Shown here: positions 31,049 to 43,295 of the stretch, in pieces
Layout of the letters: each line of letters starts with the position of its first letter
Position numbering within the stretch: position 1 is the first letter of the stretch
Assembly (NCBI GenBank): GCA_019454045.1
Contig: SKCR01049654.1
Span: 248,001 to 312,000 of the forward strand
DNA length: 64,000 nucleotides
Reading direction: 5' to 3'
Source of the DNA: Zanthoxylum bungeanum
Lineage: Eukaryota > Streptophyta > Magnoliopsida > Sapindales > Rutaceae
The notes under the pieces: generated by a model
Told to the model about the DNA's origin: nothing
Databases searched by the model: none
Seen by the model: only the letters and a program-made list of their open reading frames with translations
Position numbers and translations under genes: made by a program

Positions 31049-33193
31049 GAATAAAATGAACAGTTTCTTTTATATAACTTCTTTTTTAATATGGTAAAGA
31101 CGTAACCGACCTTAGAATGATTAGTTATGATACTATTGCAAAAGCGTCGCAGCTGACATTGAGTTGTATCATGACGTTGTCATTCTTAGACAGTTTCCGG
31201 TCAAGGTTTACACTACTTGGTCAGTAAAGTAAACCCGTAGAGACTGGTACATGTCGTATATTGGAATCTTAGATTCTGATGGTTTCTCAGTGAACCATGA
31301 GTCTTGGAGACTCATATAGACGTGTAGGTATTTATAGCGGATAAACACTGAATGACTCACCGAAGATTCTTAATGGATGGTACACAAACGTCAATAAGAA
31401 TCTTCTCGGGTTCAGTGAGCATAGTGATTCTTTGACTTGAGATACCACTGTGGATATCTGAGTTATCCTCCACACTTAGATGGCAGTCACGTCACCGATT
31501 ATTTAGATCAGACCTCCGCCTATTTTTTGAGGGATTGCTATAGAAACGTCGACGTGATTATATCTATAGAGATTTGACGTTTGTATCTATATCTCTGGAT
31601 TAATCCGGATACCTGTGACGGAGGGATTATACGTATGCAGTGACCTCGACATGCATGATTCAGCGAGTTTATCCATATTCGTCATAATTTACGGGTGGGT
31701 GAATTATGGGCACGAAATTTGATTTCGTGACGGATATGCCTAAATCTAGAGAGTCTCGCTAATGAAATTTACTCGTAGAGCACTAGGGCAACTGTTATAA
31801 ATAATATTGATTATTTTTAACTCGTTTAATGGTTAAACGGAAATACATGCAATCGGGACCTAACGGTCATTTCCGAATTAATGTGTATTTGTATTTAATA
31901 TATGATATTATTAAATACACATTAATTAAATATCAATTGTGTGATTTTATAATTATATCATGAATATACGTATTTGAGATATTTAATGTAAATATAATAC
32001 ATATATTTAAGATATTTATATTTATTAATTAATTATTTAATTGTTAAATTAAATTAATTTATAAAATAAATATCTTTATGTCATGATTAATTTGGAAATG
32101 GCAAGTTATAATTGGAAACATATTTGATGACTTTATTAAAGATAGGATTTGCTTTATTAAAGCATAAATGTAGACCAATTAAATTCAAACAAATTAAGTA
32201 TTAGATTTGAAAATCCGGCAATGGTGAATTGGTTTTATCAAAATTTTTGTTTTGATTCAATCTTGGTCATTCACGCAACATCAACAAAAATAACAAAAAG
32301 AAAGAATTGAGAGCATTTTGAAAGAAAAAGAAAATTTGTAAGTTATTTTCTTTCTTCTTCTTCTTCATGAAAAAATTTTTCATAATTCTTGGCTTCAATT
32401 GTGTAGTTGAGATAATGCCTCTACTCTTTTTATTTGTAACTAAATTTGCTGGATGCTTGTTGGATGTGTTTATGCATGTAAGATTAATTTATTTACTTAT
32501 TAATGTAATTAAGCTTAATAAATTAATTAGAAAATTAAAGTTGATATTATAGAGTTAATTAGCCATTCATAATTAGCCTAGAATTGTTCTTGATTAATTT
32601 CATGATGGTGAGAATTAATTGGTGTGGTAATTTGAAGATTAAAGTATTGAATTTCTTTAATTTAGTGTAAATTACCTAATTTGAGTGATTTATGAATTAT
32701 GGTTCTTAACCCACTCAAATTTTGGGGCTTTTCATATATATGCTTTAATTTGATATATATTTGATGCATGTAAAATTTGGGATTAATTGGATTTGATCTT
32801 GATGTGTTTTGAACAAATTGTGCCAAATTGCAATTAATTAAAATTCTGGGCTGTTTTGTAAATTCTGGAAAATTATGGGCAGTGGCGCAAATCTGGAAAA
32901 AACATTTCTGATTTTGTTGCAAACTTGGAAAAATTATTTTGGGATTAATTTGGAATTAATTAAATATGTAATTGACATATTTAAAACTAAAATAATTAAT
33001 TTACAAAAGTTTGAGGTAATTTTGTAATTAAAAGAAATATGATTTCTTCTTGGTTATATTTCATAATTTAAGTATTGGTTAATTAAATAAATAAGTTTAT
33101 TTAATTGTTCCAGAAAAAATTTTGAAATCGAAACAATCATTTTTCCCCGCGTTCCGCTACGCTAACCCTGTAATTTCCAATAAAACCCCAACA
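31049..33193 (+). repeat. copia-1 3' LTR, deleted at its start
   Basis: Similar to 21889-24181. The first 73 bases and the adjoining polypurine tract are lost: pol sequence GGGTATTAGAG runs straight into AATAAAATGAACAG. A second deletion of roughly 150 bp lies near 31518. It ends AAAACCCCAACA, followed by the ATTAT duplication. Confidence 0.88.
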
Positions 33194-33198
33194 ATTAT

Positions 33199-33990
33199 AT
33201 GATGGATCCACCGATCCAGACGACCACGTAATGCACTACAAGTACAAGATGATGTCAACTGGCTTGTCACCAAGCCAATGAGAAGCTGGAATGTGCAGAT
33301 GCTTCGGAGAAATACTGGCAGGACCGGCAATAACCTGGTTCATCAACCTACCATATAGGTCCATATAAGCTTGAGAAGACTACAGATGATCTCAATACCA
33401 TCCAACAGAGGAAAGGGGAGTCATTGTGGAACTGCGTAGCTCGCTTCAACAAGGAGAGAATTAATATTCCGGATCTCCATCAACCTACAGTGGTGGAGGC
33501 TTTTCGGAATGGAATGCTTTACGAAAGCGGACTCTACAAGAAACTAACTAAGTTTTGATGCTACACTATGGACCAGGCCATGGCGCGGGCCCAAGTTGAA
33601 ATAAGATGGGAAGAGGACAAGAGAAACAAAAGAAGAGAGGACATTCCTAGCTCGCGGATTGATAGAAGGCCGGCTGCCTCCAGGCGACACGACATGGTGG
33701 CTCATCTGGAAAGGAGAATTCCACAGAGATGAGAACGCAGGCCTTTCCACAAAGACTTTGACAGACGACCAAGGCCTTACAAAAATCGGGAGGAAATGCC
33801 AGCCAGCAAACTCAGGCTCCTAGACTACAACTTTATAATTTCCCCATGAGAATAGGTTTCGGTACTGAAGAAGATAGGAAATGAAGTGAAATGGCCCCCA
33901 CTCTCCAGGGAGGGCTCAACGAAAAAATACACCCGAAAATGGTGTGAGTTCCATCGAGACTATGGCCATACGACGGCATAGTGTGTAGCT
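33199..33990 (+). pseudogene. Tat gag, middle and C-terminal part
   Basis: Resumes after copia-1 with YDGSTDPDDHVMHYKYKM, then CRCFGEILAGPAITWFINLP, typical of plant gypsy gag. Many stops and frameshifts follow. Near 33930-33985 the segment CEFHRDYGHTTA is a zinc-knuckle remnant (CxxHxxxGHxT). Gag would assemble the particle; here it is inactive. Confidence 0.75.
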
Positions 33991-34748
33991 TTGAGATTGG
34001 AGGTCCTGAAGCTGTTAAACAAGGGGGTTCTAAGGGATTTGCTCACCGAGAATGGGAAAGCCACCTTGGCACGAAGGGATGAGAGAGATGGTCAAGGTGA
34101 AGCTCCAACCCCACCTCCACCCATTAACAACACTGTTAATGTCATTTCAGGAGGATCAGAAATCAGTGGAGTCTCATATTCAGCGGCCAAACGACATTCG
34201 AGAGCTCTTGCTAACAGTCTTTCGCACACTACGATGTCGGTAGAGAAGATGTTCACCAACTTGACTATGGAATTCCCAGACGACGGAGATTCTCATAATT
34301 TGAATCCACACCACGACGCCCTAGTTATTTCTTTAAAGTGGCCAACTTTATGATCAAGCGAGTGTTGATCGACACGGGCTCTTCAGCAAACATCATTTTC
34401 GCCACAGCCCTCGTAGACATGGGGACCGAATTGGACAAGATAAACAGACGGACGACCGTGCTGATTGGATTTAGTGGGGAACAGAAATTCACAATGGGAA
34501 ATATTTCACTCCCAGTCTACGTAGCGGGAGTGAACAAAATGACCACGTTCTTGGTCTTGGACAGCCCCTCAGCCTACAATCTTATCATGGGCAAACCTTG
34601 GATACATGAGATGAGGGCGGTTTCATCTACCTATCACCAAGTTCTTAAGTTCCCTACCAGATGGGGGATTCAAGAGATTAAGGGTGATAGATCAACATCC
34701 AGAAGCTGCTACCAATCGACTTTAAAGGTGAAAGCTGAGTTAGCATAG
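33991..34748 (+). pseudogene. Tat aspartic protease region
   Basis: 33991-34353 gives LLNKGVLRDLLTENGKA, then NPHHDALVISL just before the protease. The next frame (34338-34748) has VLIDTGSSANIIF, the D-T-G active site, and SAYNLIMGKPWIHEMRAVSS. One frameshift near 34340 separates them and TAG follows at 34746. The protease would cut the gag-pol polyprotein. Confidence 0.85.
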
Positions 34749-34862
34749 CAATTACAGAACGGATCTCGCAGCACGAAGCCGACGCTACCAAGTCTTGAGG
34801 AGCTTGACGAGATCCAGATTCATTCTCAATTTGCAGATCACAAGGCACAGATTGGATCAAAC

Positions 34863-35620
34863 TTGGATCCCAAACTACGAGCCGATTTGATTGAATTCCT
34901 GAAGAGGCGACACGACAGTTTTGCATGGTCTCACGAAGACATGACGAGAATCGACCCCGAGCTGATTACTCACGAATTGCACGTAGATCTAGACCACACC
35001 CCAGTCAGGCAGAAGAGAAGGAAGTTCACCCCAGAAAGAAATTGAATCATTGATGAGGAGGTTCAGAAATTGTTACATAATGGAGCTGTCAGGGAAGTAT
35101 AATTTCCGGAGTGGCTTGCCAATGTGGTTGTTGTTAGAAAGAAGAATGGAAAGAGGAGAGTATGCATTGACTTTACGGATCTGAACAAAGCCTGTCCGAA
35201 TGACTCCTTCCCACTACCACACATAGACTCAATGGTCGATGCTACAGCCGGGCATGAACTGTTGAGTTTCATGGATGTGTAATCAGGCTACAATCAGGTC
35301 CTCATGCATCCAGACGACCAAGAAAAAATAGCTTTTGTCACCAACTGTGGCTTTTATTGTTACAAGGTCATGCCATTCGGCCTGGAAAATGCAGGGGCCA
35401 CATATCATAGGTTGGTCAATAAGATATTCTACAATCAGATTGGGAAGACAATAGAGGTTTACATAGACGACATGCTGGTGAAGTCTTCTAAATCAGAGCA
35501 ACATCTTGAGCACCTCGAAGAAGCCTTCAACATCATGGACAAGTACGGGATGAAATTAAATCCTACTAAGTGTGCTTTTGGTGTTGCTTCAGGGAATTCC
35601 TGGGATACATAGTCACTCGA
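34863..35620 (+). pseudogene. Tat reverse transcriptase
   Basis: FAWSHEDMTRIDPELITHEL leads in, then WLANVVVVRKKNGKRRVCID, PNDSFPLPHIDSMVDATAG, FCYKVMPFGLENAGATY-like FYCYKVMPFGLENAG, and the catalytic EVYIDDMLVKS at 35450-35490. In-frame stops at about 35042, 35100 and 35280; a frameshift near 35600 into the RNase H part. Same domain order as other Ty3/gypsy elements. Confidence 0.9.
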
Positions 35621-36140
35621 CGAGGAATCGAAACGAATCCAGACTATATCAAATTGATCCTCGAAATCCCTTCACCTTCCAGCCTAAATGATGTCATGCG
35701 ACTAGCGGGCAGGATAGCAGCACTGAACAGGTTCATCTCCAAATCCACGGACAAGAGTTTTCTGTTCTTTTCAGCCCTAAAAAAGGCTAATAACTTCGAG
35801 TGGACTCCCGCTTGTGAAGAAGCTTTGGAATGACTCAAGCGGTATCTTACTACTCCACATTTGCTGTCAAAGCCACTCGACAACGAGATGCTCTACCTCT
35901 ACCTATGAGTCTCAAAGCATGCGGTAAGTGCAGTCTTGATCAGGGAAGAGGCGGAAGCGCAACTCCCAGTCTACTCCGTAAGTAAAGCTCTGCTGGGTGC
36001 AGAATCACGCTACCCGTTAATGGAGAAGTTGGTATTCACTTTGGTAATGGCTGCGAGAAAGCTTAGACCCTACTTTCAGGGATACCCAATCACCGTATAC
36101 AATACTTACCCTTTGAGAAGCATACTCTATAAGCCATAAT
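35621..36140 (+). pseudogene. Tat RNase H
   Basis: GIETNPDYIKLILEIPSPSS and LAGRIAALNRFISKSTDK are the RT-RNase H connection. VSAVLIREEAEAQLPVYSVS and LLGAESRYPLMEKLVFTLV belong to the RNase H fold. Stops after ACEEALE (near 35831) and after YLYL (near 35908). The motif order is normal for gypsy. Confidence 0.82.
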
Positions 36141-36151
36141 AATCGGGGAGA

Positions 36152-36684
36152 TTGATGAAATGGGCGATTGAACTCGGGGAACACGACATCACGTATCTGC
36201 CCAGAACCGCCGTCAAATCTCAAGCCTTAGCAGACTTTGTAGCCGACTTCACTCCCAACCTACTTGTAGCAGCAGAAACAGGAGTCTACTCTGTCCATTC
36301 GGCCATTCCATGGAAGCTTGCAGTCGACAAATCCAGTAATAAAAAGGGTTGTGGCCTCGGGATAATGATTCCACTCCGAAAGGCGAAGTTCTACAACAAG
36401 CAATCAAGTGCGGTTTCAGAGTCACCAACAACGAGGCAGAATATGAGGCGTTGATAGCAGGGTTGTCCTTAGCTAAAGAACTCAGAGCTACAAAGATAGA
36501 AGTAAAGTCTGATTCGTAACTAATTGTCAACCAGATCTAGGGGTCGTATCACGCACGGGGTCAGCAGATGGCATCCTACTTACAAAAGGTAAAAGATATT
36601 CAGTCGACATTTGAGGAACTCACTATAACCCAAGTACCAAGAAGCGAGAACTCCTAAGCGGATGCTCTGGCCACCCTCGGTTCA
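36152..36684 (+). pseudogene. Tat second RNase H (archaeal-type, aRNH)
   Basis: The linker MKWAIELGEHDITYLPRTAV and KSQALADFVADF precedes the second RNase H: KLAVDKSSNKKGCGLGIMI (Asp in a changed DGS-like site), NNEAEYEALIAGLSLAKELR and IEVKSDS. The SENSxADALATLGSMM end leads to integrase. This extra domain between RNase H and integrase is diagnostic for the Tat clade. Frameshift near 36390 and stops near 36520, 36538 and 36656. Confidence 0.8.
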
Positions 36685-37944
36685 ATGATGGAGGGAGACA
36701 AACCATGTTCGATATCGGTAGTGTACTTGAATCGGCCAGTAATTTGGAAAAAAGAAAGAATGGTTGCCTCAGTCAATTCACTCGACACGTGGATGACACC
36801 CATTGTCAAATATCTGCAAGATGTGCTTCCAGGCAACAAAATCCAAGCCAAAAAAATCCAGAGACAATCTGCACGGTTCACCATATTCAACGGTCAGTTG
36901 CTAAAAAGATCATTTTCAGGACCCTACCTTAAGTGCCTCACACATGATGAGGCGCAACATGTGTTGGCGGAGCTACATGAGGGAGAATGTGGGAATCACT
37001 CCGGAGGTAGGAGCTTGGCTCTTCGAGCCCATTCGACAGGCTACTATTGGCCTACAATGAGGTCCGACTCAGCGGAATTCACTAAGAAGTGTGAAAATTG
37101 TCAAAGGTTTGCTCCAGTCTCACATCTCCCTCCAGAAAGACTCAATCTCATCTTATCTCATTGGCCGTTCATGAAGTGGGGAATGGACATTGTCGGAAAA
37201 TTACCAGCCGCCACTGGGCAGCGGGTCTACATGCTTGACAAAGAGGCACAAATATTCATCTAGAATAATATCATTTGTTCGGCATACCAAGAGAAATCGT
37301 AACTGATAATGGTTCGCAATTAATCAGCCATCACTTTCAAGATTTCTGCAAGAATTGGGGCATAAAGTTGAGATTTTCAACCCCACGCTTCCCACAAACT
37401 AACGGTCAAGCAGATTCTGAACACTTTGAAGAAAAGATTGGAGAAGACGAAGGGCACTTGGGCAGAAGAACTCCCGGGTATGTTGTGGTCATACAGGACA
37501 ACGACTCGATCTTCAACAGGCAAAACTCCATTCTCATTGGCATTTGGAACGGAAGCAGTAATACCGACTGAAGAAGTTATCATATCCCCACGCTACCAAT
37601 GGCTTGATGATGAATCGAATCGACAGCTTCTAAATTACAGTCTCGATACAATTGATGAAATCAGAGACCGAGCTTCCATTCGACTAGCAGCCCATCAACA
37701 GAGGATGACCAGATACTTTGACAAAAATATCAGGAGTATAACTTTTAAGGAAGTATATTGGGTGCTACGCAGAGTTTTCCAGAACACAAAAAAGATTGGC
37801 GATGGAAAGCTGGGACCGAACTGGGAAGGTTTGTACCTCATCACCAAAATTGTTGGGAGAGGAGCCTACAAGCTACAAACCGTGGAAGGGACTCTCATCT
37901 GCAACAGTTGGAACGCCGTTCATCTCAAGCGATTCATCTGGTAA
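36685..37944 (+). pseudogene. Tat integrase
   Basis: Zinc module with HEGECGNH and KCENCQRFAP; core with WGMDIVGKLP (first Asp) and IVTDNGSQL (second Asp). The NGQAE position of the third acidic residue reads NGQADSE, so Glu is replaced by Asp. A segment of the core after GQRVYML is missing or scrambled and a frame change falls near 37430. The last frame (37426-37944) has [19 protein letters not shown], then a GPY/F-like C-terminus (LGPNWEGLYLITKIVGRGAY) to the stop. Confidence 0.87.
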
Positions 37945-38209
37945 TACTTGCGAAGCTTAGTTATCTTTCGAAGTATGCATGCAATACTTAGTTATCTTTC
38001 GAAAGTATGAAATAAAGAAATTTGTTATTTACAAAAAGTCATTCTACTGACTGCAATAAAAGTTCATTCATCAAGATCATTCATTAGAATTCTTTTTCTA
38101 TTCGACAAAATAGAGGACCTTGTTCAAAACATTGACAAATTATCCTTCCATTCGACAAAAATAGTTTGCTTTATATAAATATTAACGAGCAAAACCTAAG
38201 TACGCTAGA
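37945..38209. other. Tat intergenic region between pol and antisense gene
   Basis: AT-rich, with a near-direct repeat ACTTAGTTATCTTTCGAAGTATG / CTTAGTTATCTTTCGAAAGTATG (about 37955-38010), separated by 30 bp. It must hold the termination signals of two convergent transcripts; I see no clear signal beyond AATAAAG near 38011. Confidence 0.4.
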
Positions 38210-40500
38210 TTAGTAAAGTTCCCAAACTTCGGGGGCACAAGTTGGTTCCCCTTCAGCAGCCACGGGAATATTGGCAGGAGCATCTTCTTCTCGAATTCCA
38301 GGCTCGATCCTCGCATCGGCCTTGACCCCAGCCGACCCAACATTCTCTCCTTCCTTCATTCGTCCTTCGATCTCTCCCCTTTCGAACTCAGGAATTGCTA
38401 CCAATCCAGCCTCAACTTTCTTTGAGTAGAATTCATCACCATTTTCCTCGTCTTCGCCTTCAGTCGACATAGACAGTCCAACAAAAAAGTTTTCATATTC
38501 TCGAATCCATCTCTCTGGCTTCCAATCGACATGCTTCCCGGCGAGATAGTCCATCATCAAGTCACATCTATCCCTCAGCATGGATTCAATAGCGATCCAT
38601 TCCATTTGTTCAAGCAGCTGCTCTTTTTCCTTCGTCACATTATCCAAACCTTGTTTGTAAGCCTTGATCGTTAATTATGACGTCTCCTTCTCCATTTTAA
38701 GAATAGCCTTAGTTTCCTTCAATTCCTTCTCGAGCTCTTTTTCATTTCTCTGAGAGGCAGCCAACCCGGATTTCAGCTCTGATGCTTCCTTCCTCACCAA
38801 AGACAATGATTTCTCCAGTTCCCTGATCCTTCTCTGACTCGACTCCGCATATTTTTGCATGTATAGGCTGCATTCCAATGCCTGAAGAGTCACAAGTTAG
38901 AAGTCATTCGACCAATAATTGAAGTAATATAAAGAAAGGCTAAATGTATGTACTTGGTAGTTTAAAGTTGTTGCTTTCTTCATGGCTTCCACTAGACCAA
39001 TCTGCGTAAGCCTTTCTTCATCCCCTTCCAGAAGAAGCCCATCCACAAATGAGTTTATGCTTGAAGGATCTGAAATCGCAGTCGACTCGCGAGGTACCTT
39101 TAAAATAACATTGTTATGTCTTCTTCCACATCCGCGACGACTTTCTTTTTCTTCCCAACTGAAATCATTTCAATTGATTTCCCCTTCTCCGCAATAGCCT
39201 CACTTGATATGACATCTTTGGGTTGAGGCTCCGCTACATTCTCCTTTTCAGGTTCCTTCACCTTCAACTTCATGACCTTCCTCTGGTTCTTCATTTCGTC
39301 GAGTGAAGCTATTTTGAATGGTCCAGACATCATGTCTTATGCGCATAAAAGTTCCTTAGGAGTTAGAGGCTTTAAAATGATATACTCTCCGTATAATTCT
39401 TGACACGACCAACGAATAGATATCACGGGCAATACGTCTTTACAAAAGGCCAGAAGGGTACCTTCTCGACTATGGATATCCTTCCACAACAGAGTCGCCT
39501 TTAACCTCTCCTCTACCAAGATGACACTCCAATCTCTTTCCTCAGTCGGCAGAGCTAGAATCGACTTGGTGTTTGAAATGGTTCGGCTAGTAGAGTCAAA
39601 CGACTCATTTCGTAGAGGATCTGCATTGACAAAGTTCACGATTATTCCAATTCATAAGAAAATTCGAAGATAATATATAATAGAGAAATGATACTCACTC
39701 GACAAACTCCAATGTTCCGGGATTCGACTAGCTCCATTCGAACCAAATATACCATTACCTCTCACAAAGAAGTAATCGGATTGCCAATTTCCCCTATTAT
39801 TAGTCGGTAATCTGGTAACTAAGTGTTTCTTCCTCTGGCGAAGAAACAAGGTATACCTTCCATTCTCCTTCAAGTGTTCTTTTAGATAGTATGTGGCCAA
39901 AACATCATTCACCTAAAAAAACACTCCTAACTCGAAGGCCATACATTCAATCGACAACAGAATCCTCCAAGTATTTGGCATCAGCTGAGAAGGAGTGATA
40001 TCAAAATGATCCAGAACTTCCCAAACTAATCTTGGAATAGGGAACCTCAGTCCATCAGTGAATGGTCGCACATAGAATCCTATCCACCCCGGAACTTTGT
40101 AGTCAATTCTTTCACTCGACAAAGGTACCATCAGCTCCAGTGTATCAGGAAACCTATATGTGCACCCGAGTTCCCTCAATAATTTGACAGTCATTCGACT
40201 AACAGGGTTCTTCGATAATAGATTAGTTGGTTCGCTTGTACTAGGTATTTCACTCGACTCTATGATGGCTGGTAAAATCCTTAGTGGAATGGCTTCGGTA
40301 GGGACCTCTTGGGATAATTCAGCTACCATTATTAATCCAGCGTCAATCATATCCTGACACGACCAATCCCTATATACCTCATCAACCTTCGTTTCACTTG
40401 AGGATGATTCGACATAATCATCAATTTTAGCACCTAAGCTGCCTAAGGATTCTTCACTCGAAATCCTCCAAACGACAAGCATATAAACACTAAATTCCAT
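38210..40500 (-). pseudogene. Antisense accessory gene of the Tat element, three exons
   Basis: Minus strand, ATG at 40500. Exon 1 (40500-39699) ends at a GTGAGT donor; exon 2 starts after TTTGTCAATGCAG at 39620 (78-bp intron) with the codon split 1+2 kept in phase. A second intron of 72 bp (38953-38882, GTACAT to TCTTCAG) also keeps phase. Exon 1 carries PGWIGFYVRPFTDGLRFPIP and ITPSQLMPNTWRIL, resembling the plant putative gypsy-type transposon domain (Transposase_28 family). Exon 3 has a coiled coil (about 38870-38690) and an acidic tail. About 710 codons in total, with TAG near 39913, TAA near 39337 and 38675 and a frameshift near 39110. Antisense extra ORFs are known in Tat elements; the function is unknown. 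Confidence 0.72.
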
Positions 40501-40930
40501 AGAAAACTACTCCCTAAAGATCAAAACCCTCAAACATAAATTCGAAAATAAGTCTACGATTTGAAAGATCAAACAGCCTATTTGCCTAAGAACAGATTGA
40601 ATCTACACTATGAATGTTTAAAGATTAATGTAGAACAAGAGATGGGTTTGTGAAGAATACCTTGAAGGCTTGAGAGCTCTCCCAACTTAATCTCTGAAGA
40701 GAAATTTTGAAAATGAGGCAAATGAACCTTCAGAGCTCTCTTATACATCCTTCTATTTTGGCGCCTCAAATTCTCGCCAAAACTCTTCGTAACTAACGCT
40801 AGGGTTATGTTAGAAGACTAGAGAAAAACCTAGAAATGGCCCTATTGTCGAATGAAAACCGACATAAAAGGCCTAGCAAGGAGAATGCTCACTCGACATA
40901 ACACACTTGAAAGTCTTGGCTTAAAGAACA
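40501..40930. other. Upstream region of the antisense gene
   Basis: No ORF. It would carry the minus-strand promoter; TATAAGAG on the minus strand (plus about 40738-40745) is a possible TATA element about 240 bp before the ATG. The rest is unremarkable. Confidence 0.35.
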
Positions 40931-40944
40931 TCCTAATTATCCGA

Positions 40945-42460
40945 TGATGTCGAGTGAAATTAACTCATGAACCATCATCTGGTTCAGTCGACCGGGGACA
41001 TTCCCCAAAGGGACTCACGCCGAGTCAAAAGAATATATGGACTTCATTTAGTCCATACGATATGTCGTGTCAAATGAGTATATGGACACACCTCAATCCA
41101 TATGACATGTCGAGTGAATTGACTCATGAACCATCATCTGGTTCAGTCGACCAGGGACATCCCCCAAAGAGACTCACGCTGAGTCAAAAAAAGATATGGA
41201 CTTCATTCATTCCATACGACATGTCGTGTCAAATGAGTATATGGACACACCTCAGTCCATACGACATGTCGAGTGAATTGACTCTTGAACCATCATCTGG
41301 TTCAGTCGACCGGGGACATCCCCCAAAGGGACTCACTCCGAGTCAAAAAGAAGATATGGACTTCACTCAGTCCATACGACATGTCATGTCAAATGGATAT
41401 ATAGACACCCATCAGTCCATACGACATGTCGAGTGAATTAACTCCCGAACCATCATCTGGTTCAGTCGACTGGGGACATCCCCCAATGGGACTCACTCCG
41501 AGTCAAAAAGAAGATATGGACTTCACTCAGTCCATACCACATGTCGTGTAAAATGGATATATGGACACCCATCAGTCCATACGACATGTCGAGTGAATTA
41601 ACTCATAAACCATCATCTGGTTCAGTCGACCGGGGACATCCCCCAAGGGGACTAACTCCGAGTCAAAAAGAAGATATGGACTTCACTCAGTCCATACGAC
41701 ATGTCAAGTGAATTAACTTTTGAACCATCATCTGGTTCAGTCGACCGGGGATATCCCTCAATGGACTCGCACCGAGTCAAAAGAATATATGGACTTCATT
41801 CAGTCCATACGACATGTCGTGTCAAATGGATATATGGACACCCATCAGTCCATACGACCTGTCGAGTGAGTTAACTCCTGAACCACCATCTGATTCAGTC
41901 GACCGGTGACATTCCCTATAGGGACTCACGCCGAGTCAAAAGAAGATATGGACTTCATTCAGTCCATACGACATGTCGTGTCAAATGGATATATGGACAC
42001 CCATCAGTCCATACGACATGTCGAGTGAGTTAACTCCTGAACCACCATTTGATTCAGTCGACCGGGGACATTCCCCAAATGGACTCATGCCGAGTCAAAA
42101 GAAGATATGGACTTCACTCAGTCCATACAACATGTCGTGTCAATTCACTCGACATGTCGTATATCCTGGACCTTCATTTGGTTCAGTCAACTGGGAACAT
42201 TCCCCATCGCTCATGAAGAGTCAAGTTCAAAACTTGGACGAAGCTTAGCCCAAACGACAAATGTCGTATGAATAAAACCTTGAACATTCACATGTTATAG
42301 TCGACAGGGGACATCCCCCATGGACTTTTATCGAGTCAAGTAAAGGCATGGATCTCCTTCAGTCCATACGACATGTCAATCTACCTCTCTCAGTCCATAC
42401 CACTACGTCGATTGAAGGTACCTCCAAATCAACCATATATATCAAAAAACCAGGAATACC
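40945..42460. repeat. 160-bp tandem array in the Tat 3' region
   Basis: About nine units of close to 160 bp (starts GAGTGAATT near 41112, 41271, 41431, 41591), some shortened (about 117 bp near 41700). Each holds CATCATCTGGTTCAGTCGAC, GGGGACATCCCCCAA and repeated TCCATACGACATGTCG, which contains the palindrome CGACATGTCG. The last two units are degenerate. An open frame at 40954-41436 is a by-product. Confidence 0.9.
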
Positions 42461-42647
42461 ATCGAAAGACAAAACAATTGAGGATAAACTCTCCCATTTC
42501 GTATGATGAAACATCATGTGGATTTACTTTGAGCCCTTATCAAAATCAGTAGAACAACGAAACGACTACCCATGTCCTGGTTCGTTCGACATGCGTAAAG
42601 GTACTCTCCAAGTCAAGGGCTTCTAGACTTATAGAGTAGAGGACAAA
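42461..42647. other. Region between tandem array and Tat 3' LTR
   Basis: No coding sequence. GTAGAGGACAAAC just before the LTR is the only purine-rich tract and would be the polypurine tract. Confidence 0.4.
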
Positions 42648-43295
42648 CTGTACGGGTCAAATTTGGGCCCAAGGGTAAAACCAACATTTCACCTCAGGGC
42701 CAACACCGACACCAGAGATCCAAGGCCCACTATCAAATTCAGTTAATAAAACCAATATCGGGTGAAATACCGTACCAGCCTAAAGCCCATCATCATTGAT
42801 GGATCAAGATCAAGATTAAGATGGCCCACAGACTCATCAATTACCTGATCAGAAAAATGCCTAAACTCATAAACAGTACCTATTAAATCAACAGTTACAG
42901 AGAAAGAGCCTTAAACATCACCATTAAGTCAACAGTTACCGATTCCAACGGGCAGAAGAAAGATTAATGACCCACACCACAGAGGACTTATAAAAGAAAG
43001 GGGATCGTGACAAGTAGAGGCATTCAACATTACTCAGTTCCATAGCTTACCACCTTTTACACACCAACGTACCATGCCCTCACGGCTAACAAACTAAGAC
43101 TGAGGTAACTACTAGCCTTAATCTCCTTATTTCGTCCTACCCACACTACTGACTTGAGCGTCGGAGTGCCTACGTCACCCACCACACCAGTAGGCAGTAA
43201 CCTCCTCGCTCATTCTGCCCTCATTTTGCAGGTTCGCTAGTGCCCTCCAAAACTGAATCTCGATTGTGGACCTCGGGCGAAAGTCACCATCCACA
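42648..43295 (+). repeat. Tat 3' LTR
   Basis: About 650 bp from TGTACGGGTCAAATTTGGGC to TCACCATCCACA. The end matches the 5' LTR at 21083-21306. The start is set by the first TG after the purine tract. The following bases GTAGT would be the right target duplication; the left one is outside the window. Confidence 0.75.

Larger units (their letters stand above)
21816..33193 (+). mobile_element. copia-1: Ty1/copia element with ATTAT target duplication
   Basis: 5' LTR 21816-24181, initiator-Met primer site, structured leader, gag, protease, integrase, RT, RNase H, 3' LTR about 31049-33193. ATTAT duplications at 21811-21815 and 33194-33198 match exactly and Tat gag continues on both sides. A solo Athila-type LTR lies between protease and integrase (26200-28372). 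Coding sequence has scattered stops. The 3' LTR lacks its first 73 or so bases and the polypurine tract. The closest sister in the window is copia-2. Confidence 0.92.
21078..43295 (+). mobile_element. Tat-type Ty3/gypsy element with antisense gene, split by copia-1
   Basis: In order: partial 5' LTR (to 21306), primer site, gag start, copia-1 insertion, rest of gag, protease, RT, RNase H, a second RNase H-like region, integrase with GPY/F module, an antisense intron-containing gene, a 160-bp tandem array and a 3' LTR (about 42648-43295). The second RNase H-like domain before integrase, the antisense ORF and the 3' tandem repeats are recognised traits of the Tat lineage. All ORFs contain stops. 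The 5' LTR lacks about its first 430 bp because copia-M lies within it. The element sits inside Athila-2. Confidence 0.82.

Noticed and set aside
40954..41436. 160-codon ORF over the Tat tandem array
   Set aside because: Repeat-derived; length 160 bp is not a multiple of three, so the frame changes in each unit.
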